Shown here: piece by piece, positions 17,985 through 26,132 of the stretch | How the letters are laid out: the number at the start of each line of letters is the position of its first letter | Numbering within the stretch: position 1 is the first letter of the stretch | NCBI RefSeq assembly: GCF_018138715.1 | Contig: NZ_JAGSHX010000006.1 | Coordinates: 558,001 to 622,000, forward strand | From: Streptomyces asiaticus | GTDB lineage: Bacteria > Actinomycetota > Actinomycetes > Streptomycetales > Streptomycetaceae | Reading direction: 5' to 3' | Length of the DNA: 64,000 nt | The notes under the pieces: generated by a model | The model's input: only the letters and a program-made list of their open reading frames with translations | What the model was told of the DNA's origin: nothing | The model's database searches: none | Program-made: the position numbers and the translations under genes

Positions 17985-20588
17985 GTGCGTTTTCGTTCAT
18001 CTTTCGCCAGATCCGTGGTCGCGACCGTGACCCTGGCGCTTGGCGCGCTCGGTCTGCTGACCGCCCCCGGTCCGGCCGCGGCCGACACCCCCTCCGACGA
18101 TCCCTCGGTCGTCCATGGCCTCCGCGGCGACTACTACCTCCAGTCCGCCCCGGGGGCCTTCGACTTCCACGAGCTGAAGGCCACCAGCCTCGACCCCGCC
18201 CTCGACTTCGGCAATCTGGAGCCGCGGCTACAGGCCACCACCGGACGGTCCGACGACGTCAGCGTCCGCTGGACCGGCCAGATCACACCGGAGCGCTCCG
18301 GTGCGCACACCTTCTCGATCACCGCCGACAACGGCTTCCGGCTGTGGATCGACGGCAAACCGGTCATCGACCACTGGGTGGACGACTGGGACAAGGAGCA
18401 GACCTCGCAGCCCGTCGAGCTCACCGCGGGCAAGGCGTATGACATCAAGGTCGAGTACTTCGAGCACTACGGCGGCTCCAACTTCCACCTGTCCTGGACC
18501 CCGCCGGGCGCGGCCAAGGCGCCCGTGCCCGCGTCCGCCTTCCGGCTGCCCGCCGACTTCGACTACGACGGCCCGGTGGCCAGCGCCGTCCAGCCCGACG
18601 GCCGGACGCTGCTGCTGGACTTCGCCCGGCCCCTGACCGCTCCCCCGGCCGATCTGACGTCGCATCTGTCCGCCGTCATCGGCGGCGCGGCCTGGCCGCT
18701 CGGGCGCGCCCGGCTGGACGCGGCCGATCCGTCCCGGCTGCTGCTCTCCCTGAAGGAGCCGGTGGTCGGCCACGGCGGCGAGGCCGTGGTGCGCTACGAC
18801 GGCGAGGGCGGCCTCGAGGACGGCGACGGCGCCATCGACCCGTATGTCTCCTTCGGCGGCAACAAGTCGACGTATCAGCTGAGCACGCCCTGGGCCAAGG
18901 ACGTCGGCCCGGACAACGCCCACCCCGAGTACCCGCGCCCCCAGCTGACCCGCGATCAGTGGCACAACCTCAACGGCAGCTGGGAGTTCGCCGCCGCGAA
19001 GGAGGGGCAGAAGCCCCCGGTCGGGCAGAAGCTCAAGGAGCGCGTCCTGGTGCCGTACCCGGTGGAGTCCAAGCTCTCCGGTGTGGAGCGCCATGAGGAC
19101 CGCATGTGGTACCGGCGGACCTTCACCGTCCCGGCCGACTGGAAGGTCGGCCAGGACAAGCGCTTGCGGCTGAACTTCGACGCCGTCGACTGGCAGGCCG
19201 AGGTGTATGTGAACGGCACCCGGGTGGCCGACCACCGCGGCGGCTACGACCGGTTCAGCGCCGATGTCACCGGCGCCCTGCGTCCGGGCCGCACCCAGGA
19301 GCTGATCGTCGGCGTCTACGACCCGACCGACGCGGCCGACGGCGAGAACCCGCCGATGGGCAAGCAGCGCCTCGACCCCAGCGGCATCTTCTACACCCCC
19401 TCCTCCGGGATCTGGCAGACCGTCTGGATGGAGCCGGTCGCCACCGACCACGTGGACACCCTCAAGCTCACCCCGGACGTCCCCGGTAAGGCCCTCACCA
19501 CCGAGGTCCGCGGGGTGCGGGACGGCGTCCCGGTCACCGCGACCGCCTACGACGGGCGGCGCGTGGTCGGCACCGCCACCGGGCGCACCGGAAAGCCGCT
19601 GACCGTCCCCGTGCCCTCCCCGCATCTGTGGTCCCCCGACGATCCGCATCTGTACCAGCTGAAGGTGACGGTCGGACGGGGCGCCTCGGCGGACCGGGTG
19701 GAGAGCTACTTCGGCATGCGGAGCATCGCCGTCAAGGAGGTGGACGGCAAGCAGCGCACCGTGCTCAACGGAAAGCCGATCTTCTCCATGGCCACCCTCG
19801 ACCAGGGGTTCTGGCCCGACGGGCTGCACACCGCGCCGACCGACGAGGCCCTCGCGTACGACCTGAAGATGCACAAGAGCATGGGCTTCAACTCGGTGCG
19901 CAAGCACATCAAGGTCGAGCCCGACCGCTGGTACTACTGGGCCGACCGGCTGGGCCTGATGGTGTGGCAGGACATGCCCGCCATGAACACGGTCACCCCG
20001 TCCGAGAAGGCGCAGGCGCAGTACGAGCACGAGATGAAGCGGATGATCGACCAGCACATCAGCAGTCCGTCGATCGTCATCTGGGTGACCTTCAACGAGG
20101 GCTGGGGCCAGTACGGCGGCCCGAAGGTGCCGACGCTCGCGAAGGGCTGGGACCCCAGCCGGCTCATCAACGGCGCCAGCGGCTGGAACGACACCGGCAA
20201 CGGCGACCTCGCCGACATCCACGCCTACCCCGGCCCCGGCGATCCACGTCCGGACGCCTCACGGGCGGGGGTCACCGGCGAGTACGGCGGCCTTGGCCTG
20301 GCCGTCCCGGGGCATGCCTGGCCCGTGCAGCACACCTATGTCGGCGTGGACAAGGACAAGTACACCGACGAGTATCTGAAGCTCCTGGACAAGGTGCGCG
20401 GGCTGGTGGCGTGCAACGGCAGCAGCGGGGCCGTCTACACCCAGATCACGGATGTGGAGGGCGAGCTCAACGGGCTGCTCACCTATGACCGCAAGGAGAT
20501 CAAGCCCGATGTGAAGCGGCTGCGCCAGGCCCATCAGGCGCTGATCCGCGACGCGGCGGACCCGGCGTCCATGGAGTGCACCGGCTAA
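17985..20588 (+). CDS. Secreted PA14-containing glycoside hydrolase family 2 protein
   Basis: The 867-residue protein has a signal peptide (1-34, ending AAADTP). A PA14 carbohydrate-binding domain follows (~42-190: GLRGDYYLQ, RWTGQITPERSGAHTFSI, DNGFRLWIDGKPVI). Then come the GH2 sugar-binding domain (~310-490: LNGSWEFA, WYRRTFTVP, VNGTRVADHRGGYDRFS), an Ig-like domain and a TIM barrel. The acid/base is Glu705 (VTFNEGWGQ) and the probable nucleophile Glu766 (VTGEYGG). GH2 includes beta-galactosidases, mannosidases and glucuronidases; the substrate is not determined. AAGGAGG lies 4 bases before the GTG start. It is divergent from the SDR gene. Confidence 0.9.
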   Translation: MRFRSSFARSVVATVTLALGALGLLTAPGPAAADTPSDDPSVVHGLRGDYYLQSAPGAFDFHELKATSLDPALDFGNLEPRLQATTGRSDDVSVRWTGQITPERSGAHTFSITADNGFRLWIDGKPVIDHWVDDWDKEQTSQPVELTAGKAYDIKVEYFEHYGGSNFHLSWTPPGAAKAPVPASAFRLPADFDYDGPVASAVQPDGRTLLLDFARPLTAPPADLTSHLSAVIGGAAWPLGRARLDAADPSRLLLSLKEPVVGHGGEAVVRYDGEGGLEDGDGAIDPYVSFGGNKSTYQLSTPWAKDVGPDNAHPEYPRPQLTRDQWHNLNGSWEFAAAKEGQKPPVGQKLKERVLVPYPVESKLSGVERHEDRMWYRRTFTVPADWKVGQDKRLRLNFDAVDWQAEVYVNGTRVADHRGGYDRFSADVTGALRPGRTQELIVGVYDPTDAADGENPPMGKQRLDPSGIFYTPSSGIWQTVWMEPVATDHVDTLKLTPDVPGKALTTEVRGVRDGVPVTATAYDGRRVVGTATGRTGKPLTVPVPSPHLWSPDDPHLYQLKVTVGRGASADRVESYFGMRSIAVKEVDGKQRTVLNGKPIFSMATLDQGFWPDGLHTAPTDEALAYDLKMHKSMGFNSVRKHIKVEPDRWYYWADRLGLMVWQDMPAMNTVTPSEKAQAQYEHEMKRMIDQHISSPSIVIWVTFNEGWGQYGGPKVPTLAKGWDPSRLINGASGWNDTGNGDLADIHAYPGPGDPRPDASRAGVTGEYGGLGLAVPGHAWPVQHTYVGVDKDKYTDEYLKLLDKVRGLVACNGSSGAVYTQITDVEGELNGLLTYDRKEIKPDVKRLRQAHQALIRDAADPASMECTG

Positions 20589-20636
20589 GCGCTCCGCGGG
20601 ACGTGCCGCGATGGGTCGTCGGCCGACTGCGGCGCC

Positions 20637-20678
20637 GTCGTGGCTGGTCGCGCAGTTCCCCGCGCCCCTTCGGGGCGC
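20637..20678. terminator. Common Streptomyces intergenic repeat with terminal hairpin
   Basis: The block begins GTCGTGGCTGGTCGCGCAGT and ends in the hairpin GCGCCCC-TTC-GGGGCGC (20662-20678). I recognise it as a sequence scattered through many Streptomyces genomes near gene ends. It separates the convergent GH2 and TetR genes and can terminate both. Confidence 0.65.
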
Positions 20679-20772
20679 TGCCCGAACCGTAGCGGACTTC
20701 CTCCGACCTGCCTAGCCGCACGGCTCGGCCCATGGTGGTGACCCGTTCCGGGGCGTGTGTCCCCGGGGCGGG

Positions 20773-21438
20773 TCATTCCGCCGCCAGCGCCTCGACGGCG
20801 GCCACCGTACGGTCCACCACCACGTCGTACAGCCTGCTGTACGCCTGCGGCAGCCGGGCCAGCAGCGGGGCCACCGCCTCCCGCTCGTCCGGAGGGTAGA
20901 GGGCCAGCGCCTCGCTCAGGGCGTCCAGCTTGCGGGCGGAGACCGGGCCGCGGTGGGTCTCGTAGACCGCGTGGCCGATGACGGTGGAGCCGATGAGGGC
21001 CACGGCCAGCGCGAGATCGTCCTCGGTCAGCTTCAGGGGGCGCAGCATCCGGGTCATGGTCACCAGGGAGGAGATCCGGGCGGGCTGCTGGGTGGCGGCC
21101 ATATAGGGGAGCAGCTGGCGGTAGGGCAGCAGATAGTCGCGGCTGTTGTGCATCCAGGCCCGCAGCCGCTCCTGCCAGGTCTCCCCCGGCGGATCCTTGT
21201 GCTGGGCCTCGGCCAGGACGCGGTCGGCCACGGCCTGGAGGAGGTCGTCACGGTCGGGGAAGTAGCGGTAGAGCGCCATGGGGGCGGAGCCGACCGCCTC
21301 GGCGACCCTCTTGACGGTCAGCGCGGTCTCCGGCTCGCGGACCGCGAGCTCCGCGGCGCTGCGGACGATCTGCTCGCGCGACAGACGGGGCGGGCGCCCA
21401 CGTCCTCTGCGGACGGTCCCCTCCACGGTCCCGGCCAT
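20773..21438 (-). CDS. TetR-family transcriptional regulator
   Basis: The 221-residue protein starts at ATG 21438 (AAAGGA 6 bases upstream); a GTG at 21453 would add five residues. The N-terminus carries an AT-hook-like RRGRGRPPR. The TetR helix-turn-helix follows (IVRSAAELAV, TVKRVAEAVGSAPMALYRYF). The C-terminal helical domain (~80-221) is typical of TetR_C regulators that respond to small hydrophobic ligands. It may control the MFS transporter about 2 kb away, on the far side of the mobile element; the tnpB insertion separates them. Confidence 0.88.
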   Translation of the reverse strand: MAGTVEGTVRRGRGRPPRLSREQIVRSAAELAVREPETALTVKRVAEAVGSAPMALYRYFPDRDDLLQAVADRVLAEAQHKDPPGETWQERLRAWMHNSRDYLLPYRQLLPYMAATQQPARISSLVTMTRMLRPLKLTEDDLALAVALIGSTVIGHAVYETHRGPVSARKLDALSEALALYPPDEREAVAPLLARLPQAYSRLYDVVVDRTVAAVEALAAE

Positions 21439-21617
21439 CCGGTGTCCTTTCACTCGCCCCCGTCGTACCAGGCCCCAAGGCTACGCAAGGTCGCTCGGGC
21501 GCCGCTCGTGGCGGTCCGAGGCATTGGACGCCATCCCACGCCGTGCCGGGATGACGACCCGTCCGGCCCATCCGGACCCCCGGGAGATCTGACGATGACC
21601 GCGTCCGATCCGCGCGT

Positions 21618-21715
21618 GTGCCTTCGGGGCGCGAGGTGGAGGAGGTGGGCCACGTCCATCCGTCGGCCGCGGAAGCCGCGGTGTTCGGGGTGCCGCATCC
21701 GTACTGGATCGAGGC
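21618..21715 (+). pseudogene. Acyl-CoA ligase remnant, upstream fragment
   Basis: The frame reads SGREVEEVGHVHPSAAEAAV and then FGVPHPYWIEAL. This is the conserved C-terminal region of AMP-forming fatty acyl-CoA ligases, where SREVEE..LxxHPAV and DPYWIEAVTA are typical. It stops at the right end of the TnpB element. The N-terminal ~400 residues of such an enzyme are absent upstream, so the gene was already badly truncated or rearranged. Confidence 0.7.
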
Positions 21716-21900
21716 GTTGACTGCTCCCCTCCCTGAAGGGCGGGGATTCCAGCCCTCAGGGTCGAGTGGGGATCTACGGCTCAGGCCGCCACCTGGACCA
21801 GCGGTCCAGACGGTCTTACGCCCTCAGCACCGTCCGGGTTCAGACCAGCCCGGACCAGCATCACGCGGGCGGAGTTCTTATCCCGAGGGGATACGGCTCC
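21716..21900 (-). ncRNA. Candidate right-end guide RNA (omegaRNA/reRNA) region of the TnpB element
   Basis: TnpB proteins use an RNA that overlaps the 3' end of tnpB and runs to the right end, with the guide beginning just outside. Here the right end has a hairpin CCCCTCCCT-GA-AGGGCGGGG (21726-21745) next to TCAAC. The guide would begin in ligase-remnant sequence below 21716. The 5' limit is a guess; expression is not shown. Confidence 0.35.
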
Positions 21901-23000
21901 ACACACCGTGCAAGCATAGGTTCGTTCCGAAAGAGGCAGTGCGTGCTTGGTTCTCGCTCCGCACGATGCGCACTCCATGGTCGTTTGCGCGGGGTGCACC
22001 AAGTGCACGATGCGCCCGCGCTCGCGGGCCATCCCCACGAGCGCCTTCTTGGTGGCGCCGATCGCGGCATCGGCGGCCTTCGGCGCCATGGTTGTCCTGG
22101 CCAGGAACTTCGGCCGGAAGTCCTCCACCGCTACCGCGTCATGGTCGCGCACCACACGCTTGGCCCATTTACGGGCGGTGTCCTCACGCTGCCGCGTGAT
22201 CTTCTTGTGCAGCTTCGCCGCCCGCGCCTGGGCGGTCCGGTAGCCCTTGGACTGTGCTTGTCCCTTCCGGCGGCGCCGGGCCATCATCCGCTGGTAGCGG
22301 GCAAGCCGCTGCGCAGCCTTGCGCCCGTGTCCGGGGTGCGGAAGGTCGTGTGCGTCGGAGGTGGTGGTCGCTATCTCCTTCACACCCCAGTCCACCCCGA
22401 GCACACGCCCGGTCGCGGGCAGGGGTTCCCGCTGTGCCGGGACGACGAACGAGGCGTACCAGTGCCCGAGCGTGTCCTGGTACACGCGCACACTCGACGG
22501 CTCGGCCGGAAGGTGCCGCGACCACACCACGGTCAACACGATGTCCCCGGCCAGGTGCAGGCGCCCGCCCTTGAGACGGAAGCCACGACGGGTGTAGTTC
22601 AAACTCAGCCGGGCGTCCCGCTTGGTCTTCCAGCGCGGCATCCCCGCCCGGCGGCGCACCGGCAGCCGGTCCTTGACGTCCTTCAATGCCTTGGCCCGCG
22701 CCGTGGAAAAAGCGCGGATCACCTGCTGCTGCGGAACACTCGCGCCCTCCGCAAGCCAAGGAGTGCTACGCCGGGCCTGCGTCAGCATCCTGTCGAGCTG
22801 GGCCGGACCGCACGTCAGCTTCTCGCCGCTCGCCTTGCTGCGCTGATGCACGCGGCCTTGGACTTGGCGACGCATTCGTTCCAGATCCACCGACACCGGT
22901 CCCACTCCGCCAGCAGTGCCCCACCAGCGGTCGACGACACACGAAGCCGGTACGTGTACCGGGTATGCCCAGACTTACCAGCTTCACTTAGCGTAGTCAT
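21781..23000 (-). pseudogene. tnpB: TnpB (RNA-guided nuclease of IS605 elements), frameshifted
   Basis: The N-terminus lies in one frame from ATG 23000 (RYTYRLRVSSTAGGALLAEW, then DRCRWIWNECVAKSKAA), and the rest continues in another frame (GEKLTCGPAQLDRML onward to 21781). The switch falls between about 22840 and 22870 and equals one missing base. The C-terminal part keeps all RuvC acidic motifs (LGVDWGVKEIAT, VAVEDF, RDKNSARVML) and the zinc finger CASCG...CTVCG. A start at ATG 22905 would give a 374-residue protein lacking the N-terminal wedge segment. The gene is probably inactive, unless -1 frameshifting or a sequencing error explains it. Confidence 0.75.
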
Positions 23001-23194
23001 GTCGCCAACGTAGCGTCATCATTCGCTTGGCACTCCCTAGTCCGGCAGACCTACTCGAACGAGTGACCATCCAAGCCGCTACGGACCGGCGAACACCCCA
23101 ACTCCGTGACCCCGCAGCCCCTGGAGATCGCCCTCAGCTCTCCCCTGGCAGACGCCGGACCGCCCGGCGCCGATCCGGCTTCTCCTGCCCCACT

Positions 23195-23314
23195 ACACGG
23201 CTCACCGAGGCGCTGCCGAAGAATCCCAGCGGCAAGATCCTCAAGCGTGAACTGCGGGAGATCTACCGCGACATGGCCGAGGCGCCGCCGGACGACCGGG
23301 GCGCCCATATTTGA
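23195..23314 (+). pseudogene. Acyl-CoA ligase remnant, C-terminal end
   Basis: The frame reads RLTEALPKNPSGKILKREL and then REIYRDMAEA before a stop at 23312-23314. LPKNPSGKILKRELRE is the diagnostic C-terminal signature of AMP-forming acyl-CoA ligases, with the adenylation lysine in SGK. It matches the end expected for the fragment at 21618-21715. The ~150 bases between the element and this motif show only weak coding traces, so decay continued after insertion. Confidence 0.75.
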
Positions 23315-23326
23315 CGTACCAGTTAC

Positions 23327-23338
23327 ACAAAATTGTGC
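23327..23338. promoter_or_regulatory. Palindrome CACAA-AA-TTGTG upstream of the MFS gene
   Basis: A perfect inverted repeat in a short A/T-rich patch ends 52 bases before the MFS start. It is a plausible operator for a TetR-type repressor, perhaps the one at 20773-21438. Confidence 0.45.
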
Positions 23339-23390
23339 GACACTGCTGCGGCACTGATGTGAATCGGCCATGCCCCGACGAAGGACCACC

Positions 23391-24875
23391 GTGACTTCCT
23401 CACCTCCGACCCCCGATACCCCCGAAGCGGCGATGACCGCCCACCCGCCGCGCTCCGGCCCGGTGGTCGCCGTCCTGGCGTTCGGCGGGATCGTCGTCTC
23501 CCTGATGCAGACCCTGGTGGTGCCGCTGGTCCCGGACCTTCCGGAGCTGCTGCACAGCTCGGCTTCGGACGCCTCCTGGGCGATCACCGCCACCCTGCTC
23601 GCCGGCGCCGTGGCCACCCCGGTGCTCGGCCGGCTCGGCGACATGTACGGCAAGCGGCGGACACTGCTGCTCAGCCTGGCGATGCTGGTGGTCGGCTCGG
23701 TGGTGTGCGCGCTCTCCGACACGCTCGCGCCGATGATCGTCGGCCGTGCGCTCCAGGGCTTCTCCGCGGGCGTGATCCCGCTGGGCATCAGCATCATGCG
23801 CGATGAGCTGCCCGCCGAACGGCTCGGCTCGGCGATGGCCTTGATGAGCTCCTCGCTGGGCGTCGGCGGCGCCCTCGGTCTGCCCGGCGCCGCGGCGCTG
23901 GCCGAACACGCCGACTGGCATGTGCTGTTCTGGGTTTCGGCGAGCCTGGGCGCGGTGGTGGTCGCGCTGGTGCTGGCGGTCGTGCCGGAGTCCCCCGTGC
24001 GCGGCGGCGGGCGGTTCGACCTGGTGGGCGCCCTCGGGCTGTCGGCCGGGCTGCTGTGTCTGCTGCTGGCCATCTCCAAGGGCGCCGACTGGGGCTGGGC
24101 CAGCGGTGTCACCACCGGGCTGTTCGCCGCGGCGGTGGTCGTGCTGCTGCTGTGGAGCCGGTGGGAGCTGCGGGTGAGCGGACCGCTGGTGGATCTGCGC
24201 ACCACCGTGCGCCGTCAGGTGCTGCTGACCAATCTGGCCTCCATCGTCATCGGCTTCGCGATGTTCGGGATGTCGCTGGTGCTGCCGCAGCTGCTCCAGA
24301 TGCCCGAGGCCACGGGGTACGGACTGGGCCAGTCGATGATGACCGCCGGTCTGTGCCTGGGCCCGTCCGGTCTGGTGATGATGGCGATCTCCCCGCTGTC
24401 CGCGCGGATCACGGCCACCCGGGGGCCCAAGACCTCGCTGATGCTCGGCGCCGCGGTGATCGCCGTCGGCTACGGCATGGGCATCTTCCTGATGGACGCC
24501 GTGTGGCAGATCGTGGTCATCTCGTGTGTGATCGGCGCCGGGATCGGCCTCGCGTACTCCGCCATGCCCGCGCTGATCATGTCGGCGGTGCCGGTGTCCG
24601 AGACGGGCGCGGCCAACGGGCTCAACACCCTGATGCGGTCCATCGGCACCTCGACCGCCAGTGCGGTGGTCGGCGTCGTCCTCGCCCATATGACCACCGA
24701 GTTCGGGCCCGTCGAGCTCCCGTCCCTGGACGGCTTCCGCACCGCCTTCGCGATCGGCGGCGGCGCCGCGCTGGTGGCGCTCGCGGTCGCCTCGCTGCTG
24801 CCGGGCCGCGGTCCGGACCGGCGCACGGCCACCTCGGAACGACCGGGCACACCGGAGCCGGTGGCGGGCCGCTGA
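23391..24875 (+). CDS. MFS transporter, DHA2-like drug exporter
   Basis: The 494-residue protein has about 14 hydrophobic spans, as in the DHA2 multidrug exporter family. MFS motif A appears as GRLGDMYGKRR, and motif C-like glycines as LGVGGALGLPGAAAL. Residue use in the spans (TxxLLAGAVATPVL) fits a proton antiporter. The GTG at 23391 was chosen because GAAGGA precedes it at 6 bases; ATG 23370 is the alternative. It probably exports hydrophobic toxic compounds; the substrate is unknown. The upstream gap carries a palindrome, and a TetR gene lies on the far side of the TnpB element, so the two may once have formed a regulator-pump pair. Confidence 0.85.
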   Translation: MTSSPPTPDTPEAAMTAHPPRSGPVVAVLAFGGIVVSLMQTLVVPLVPDLPELLHSSASDASWAITATLLAGAVATPVLGRLGDMYGKRRTLLLSLAMLVVGSVVCALSDTLAPMIVGRALQGFSAGVIPLGISIMRDELPAERLGSAMALMSSSLGVGGALGLPGAAALAEHADWHVLFWVSASLGAVVVALVLAVVPESPVRGGGRFDLVGALGLSAGLLCLLLAISKGADWGWASGVTTGLFAAAVVVLLLWSRWELRVSGPLVDLRTTVRRQVLLTNLASIVIGFAMFGMSLVLPQLLQMPEATGYGLGQSMMTAGLCLGPSGLVMMAISPLSARITATRGPKTSLMLGAAVIAVGYGMGIFLMDAVWQIVVISCVIGAGIGLAYSAMPALIMSAVPVSETGAANGLNTLMRSIGTSTASAVVGVVLAHMTTEFGPVELPSLDGFRTAFAIGGGAALVALAVASLLPGRGPDRRTATSERPGTPEPVAGR

Positions 24876-25043
24876 GCCCGCGGCATCGGTATGCGGCGCC
24901 GCCGCGTGGCGGGGCCACAGCCGTCCGTACCCCCTGCCCGCCCACTCGGCGGCGGAGGAGAATACGGGCGGCTTTGTCGTGACAGGGCGCATACGGGCCA
25001 TCATGTGGACGGCTGTTGACGGAACGGGCCCCTGAGGTGCTGA

Positions 25044-25130
25044 ATGATGCGAGTGAGGACTGAGCTGCCCCTGGTCACCCGCGACCACATCGACTTCGGT
25101 CGGGTGTGGTCCGCCTCCTGTTCCGGCTGA
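25044..25130 (+). CDS. Putative 28-residue Cys-type leader peptide
   Basis: The short ORF MMRVRTELPLVTRDHIDFGR and then VWSASCSG has GAGG 4 bases upstream of its start. Such 20-35 residue peptides with (T/S)R.H(I/V)D(L/F).RV.SA.C are often found in Streptomyces upstream of sulfur-assimilation, LLM-oxidoreductase and cystine-uptake genes. They are thought to act as attenuation leaders. The next 170 bases hold GC-rich inverted repeats (about 25132-25165) that could fold into alternative hairpins before the LLM remnant and the GNAT/ABC genes. Bases 24876-25043 show no gene. Confidence 0.6.
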   Translation: MMRVRTELPLVTRDHIDFGRVWSASCSG

Positions 25131-25302
25131 CCCGCGGCGGGCCGCCCGACCGGCCGCCCTCCTCTCATCCCGGGCCCCTCGCCCTCGCTTCCCGCGCCTG
25201 ACGCGTCATCACCCCCGGTAGGCCAACGCCGCTTCCCGGGTCCGTGGCGCTTCCCGCCGTCCCGCCTTCCTCGGCTTCTTCGCCCTCCGAAAGGTCACCC
25301 CC

Positions 25303-25461
25303 ATGCCCGTGGAGTTCCTCGGCATCGCCGCCACCAACGACGCCTGCGGCTCCGGCTCGCCCGATCCCACGTACATCGCCACTCGCCGCGAAGACGTTCG
25401 CCAAGCGGGACGCCGAGCGCGCGCGGTCCGGGGCCCGCAGACCCTCGCGGCGGTGCGCTGA
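25303..25461 (+). pseudogene. Remnant of an LLM-class flavin-dependent oxidoreductase
   Basis: The 52-residue frame begins MPVEFLGIAATND, the recognisable N-terminus of luciferase-like monooxygenases of the alkanesulfonate/SsuD type. It then jumps to CGSGSPDPTYIATRR, which looks like a distant internal segment of the same family joined by a large deletion. GAAAGG precedes the ATG. Its stop overlaps the next start as TGATG, so the remnant may still be translated and drive coupling to the GNAT gene. Confidence 0.6.
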
Positions 25462-25955
25462 TGACCTCCGTGGCCGAGCCCCCGCCCCAGCCCCAGCTGA
25501 CGGTGGTCCGGGTGACCGTGGACGACCCGCGGGTCGAGCCGTTGCTGCGCGAGCTGGCGCATGAGTACGCCACCCGCTACGGCAGGGCGGCCGACGGTGA
25601 GCTGAACCGCTATCCGGCCGAGGAGTTCGCCGCGCCGCACGGGGAGCTGCTTCTGCTGCTGGAGGGCGGTGAGCCGGTCGCCGGGGGCGCGTACCGGCGG
25701 TACGACGAGCGGACGGCGGAGCTCAAGCGGATCTGGACGCACTCGGGCCACCGGCGGCGCGGGCTGGCCCGCCGGGTGGTGGCGGAGCTGGAGCGGTCGG
25801 CCGCCGAGCGCGGCTACCGCCGGATCCACCTCACCACCGGGCCCCGCCAGCCGGAGGCGCGCGGGCTGTATCTGGCCACCGGCTACACCCCGCTGTTCGA
25901 TGTCTCGGCCGACCCGGAGACCATCGGTCCGCTTCCGTTCGAAAAGGGGCTGTAG
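25461..25955 (+). CDS. GNAT-family N-acetyltransferase
   Basis: The 164-residue protein has the GNAT fold: an N-terminal strand-helix (VRVTVDDPRVEPLLRELAHEY), a beta-strand block (GELLLLLEGGEPVAGGAY), and acetyl-CoA loop motif A as LKRIWTHSGHRRRGLARRVV (HRRRGLA is the R/QxxGxG/A site). The motif B end is EARGLYLATGYTPL. GNAT genes accompany sulfur/amino-acid ABC loci in actinobacteria, where N-acetylated sulfur amino acids may be handled; that link is contextual. Translation starts on the stop of the LLM remnant (TGATG). A hairpin after the gene separates it from the ABC operon. Confidence 0.88.
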   Translation: MTSVAEPPPQPQLTVVRVTVDDPRVEPLLRELAHEYATRYGRAADGELNRYPAEEFAAPHGELLLLLEGGEPVAGGAYRRYDERTAELKRIWTHSGHRRRGLARRVVAELERSAAERGYRRIHLTTGPRQPEARGLYLATGYTPLFDVSADPETIGPLPFEKGL

Positions 25956-25988
25956 GCCCGGCGGAGCGCCCTCCGCCAATGCGCGTCC

Positions 25989-26021
25989 GTCCGTCCGCCC
26001 GGCCGCTCCGGGCGGACGGAC
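25989..26021. terminator. Hairpin terminator after the GNAT gene
   Basis: A perfect 14-bp stem, GTCCGTCCGCCCGG with CCGGGCGGACGGAC, closes a CCGCT loop. It lies 33 bases after the GNAT stop. Confidence 0.75.
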
Positions 26022-26038
26022 GCATTCCCCCGTTTACG

Positions 26039-26092
26039 GTTGACCGTTCTGTGTCAACTGTTGCCGGGCGCCCGTGGGTGCGGTTTTAGGAT
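26039..26092 (+). promoter_or_regulatory. Probable promoter/operator of the amino-acid ABC operon
   Basis: GTTGAC-N8-GTCAAC (26039-26058) is a spaced inverted repeat. A TAGGAT hexamer at 26087-26092 matches the Streptomyces -10 consensus. The -35 spacing is not ideal (TTGCCG at 20 bp), so assignment is tentative. Confidence 0.4.
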
Positions 26093-26132
26093 GCGGTAAT
26101 TCTGCCGCGACCCGACCGTCCGAAGGCACACC

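Larger units (their letters stand above)
21716..23050 (-). mobile_element. IS200/IS605-group element with tnpB only (IS1341-like)
   Basis: On the minus strand the element carries a tnpB-like frame and ends in a small subterminal hairpin followed by TCAAC (complement of 21716-21720). TCAAC-type ends are characteristic of right ends cleaved by TnpA in IS605-group elements. No tnpA (HUH Y1 transposase) is present, so movement would need TnpA in trans. The flanks are two parts of an acyl-CoA ligase C-terminus. The left end was not fixed; it lies somewhere between 23001 and ~23180, so the 23050 limit is approximate. Confidence 0.7.
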
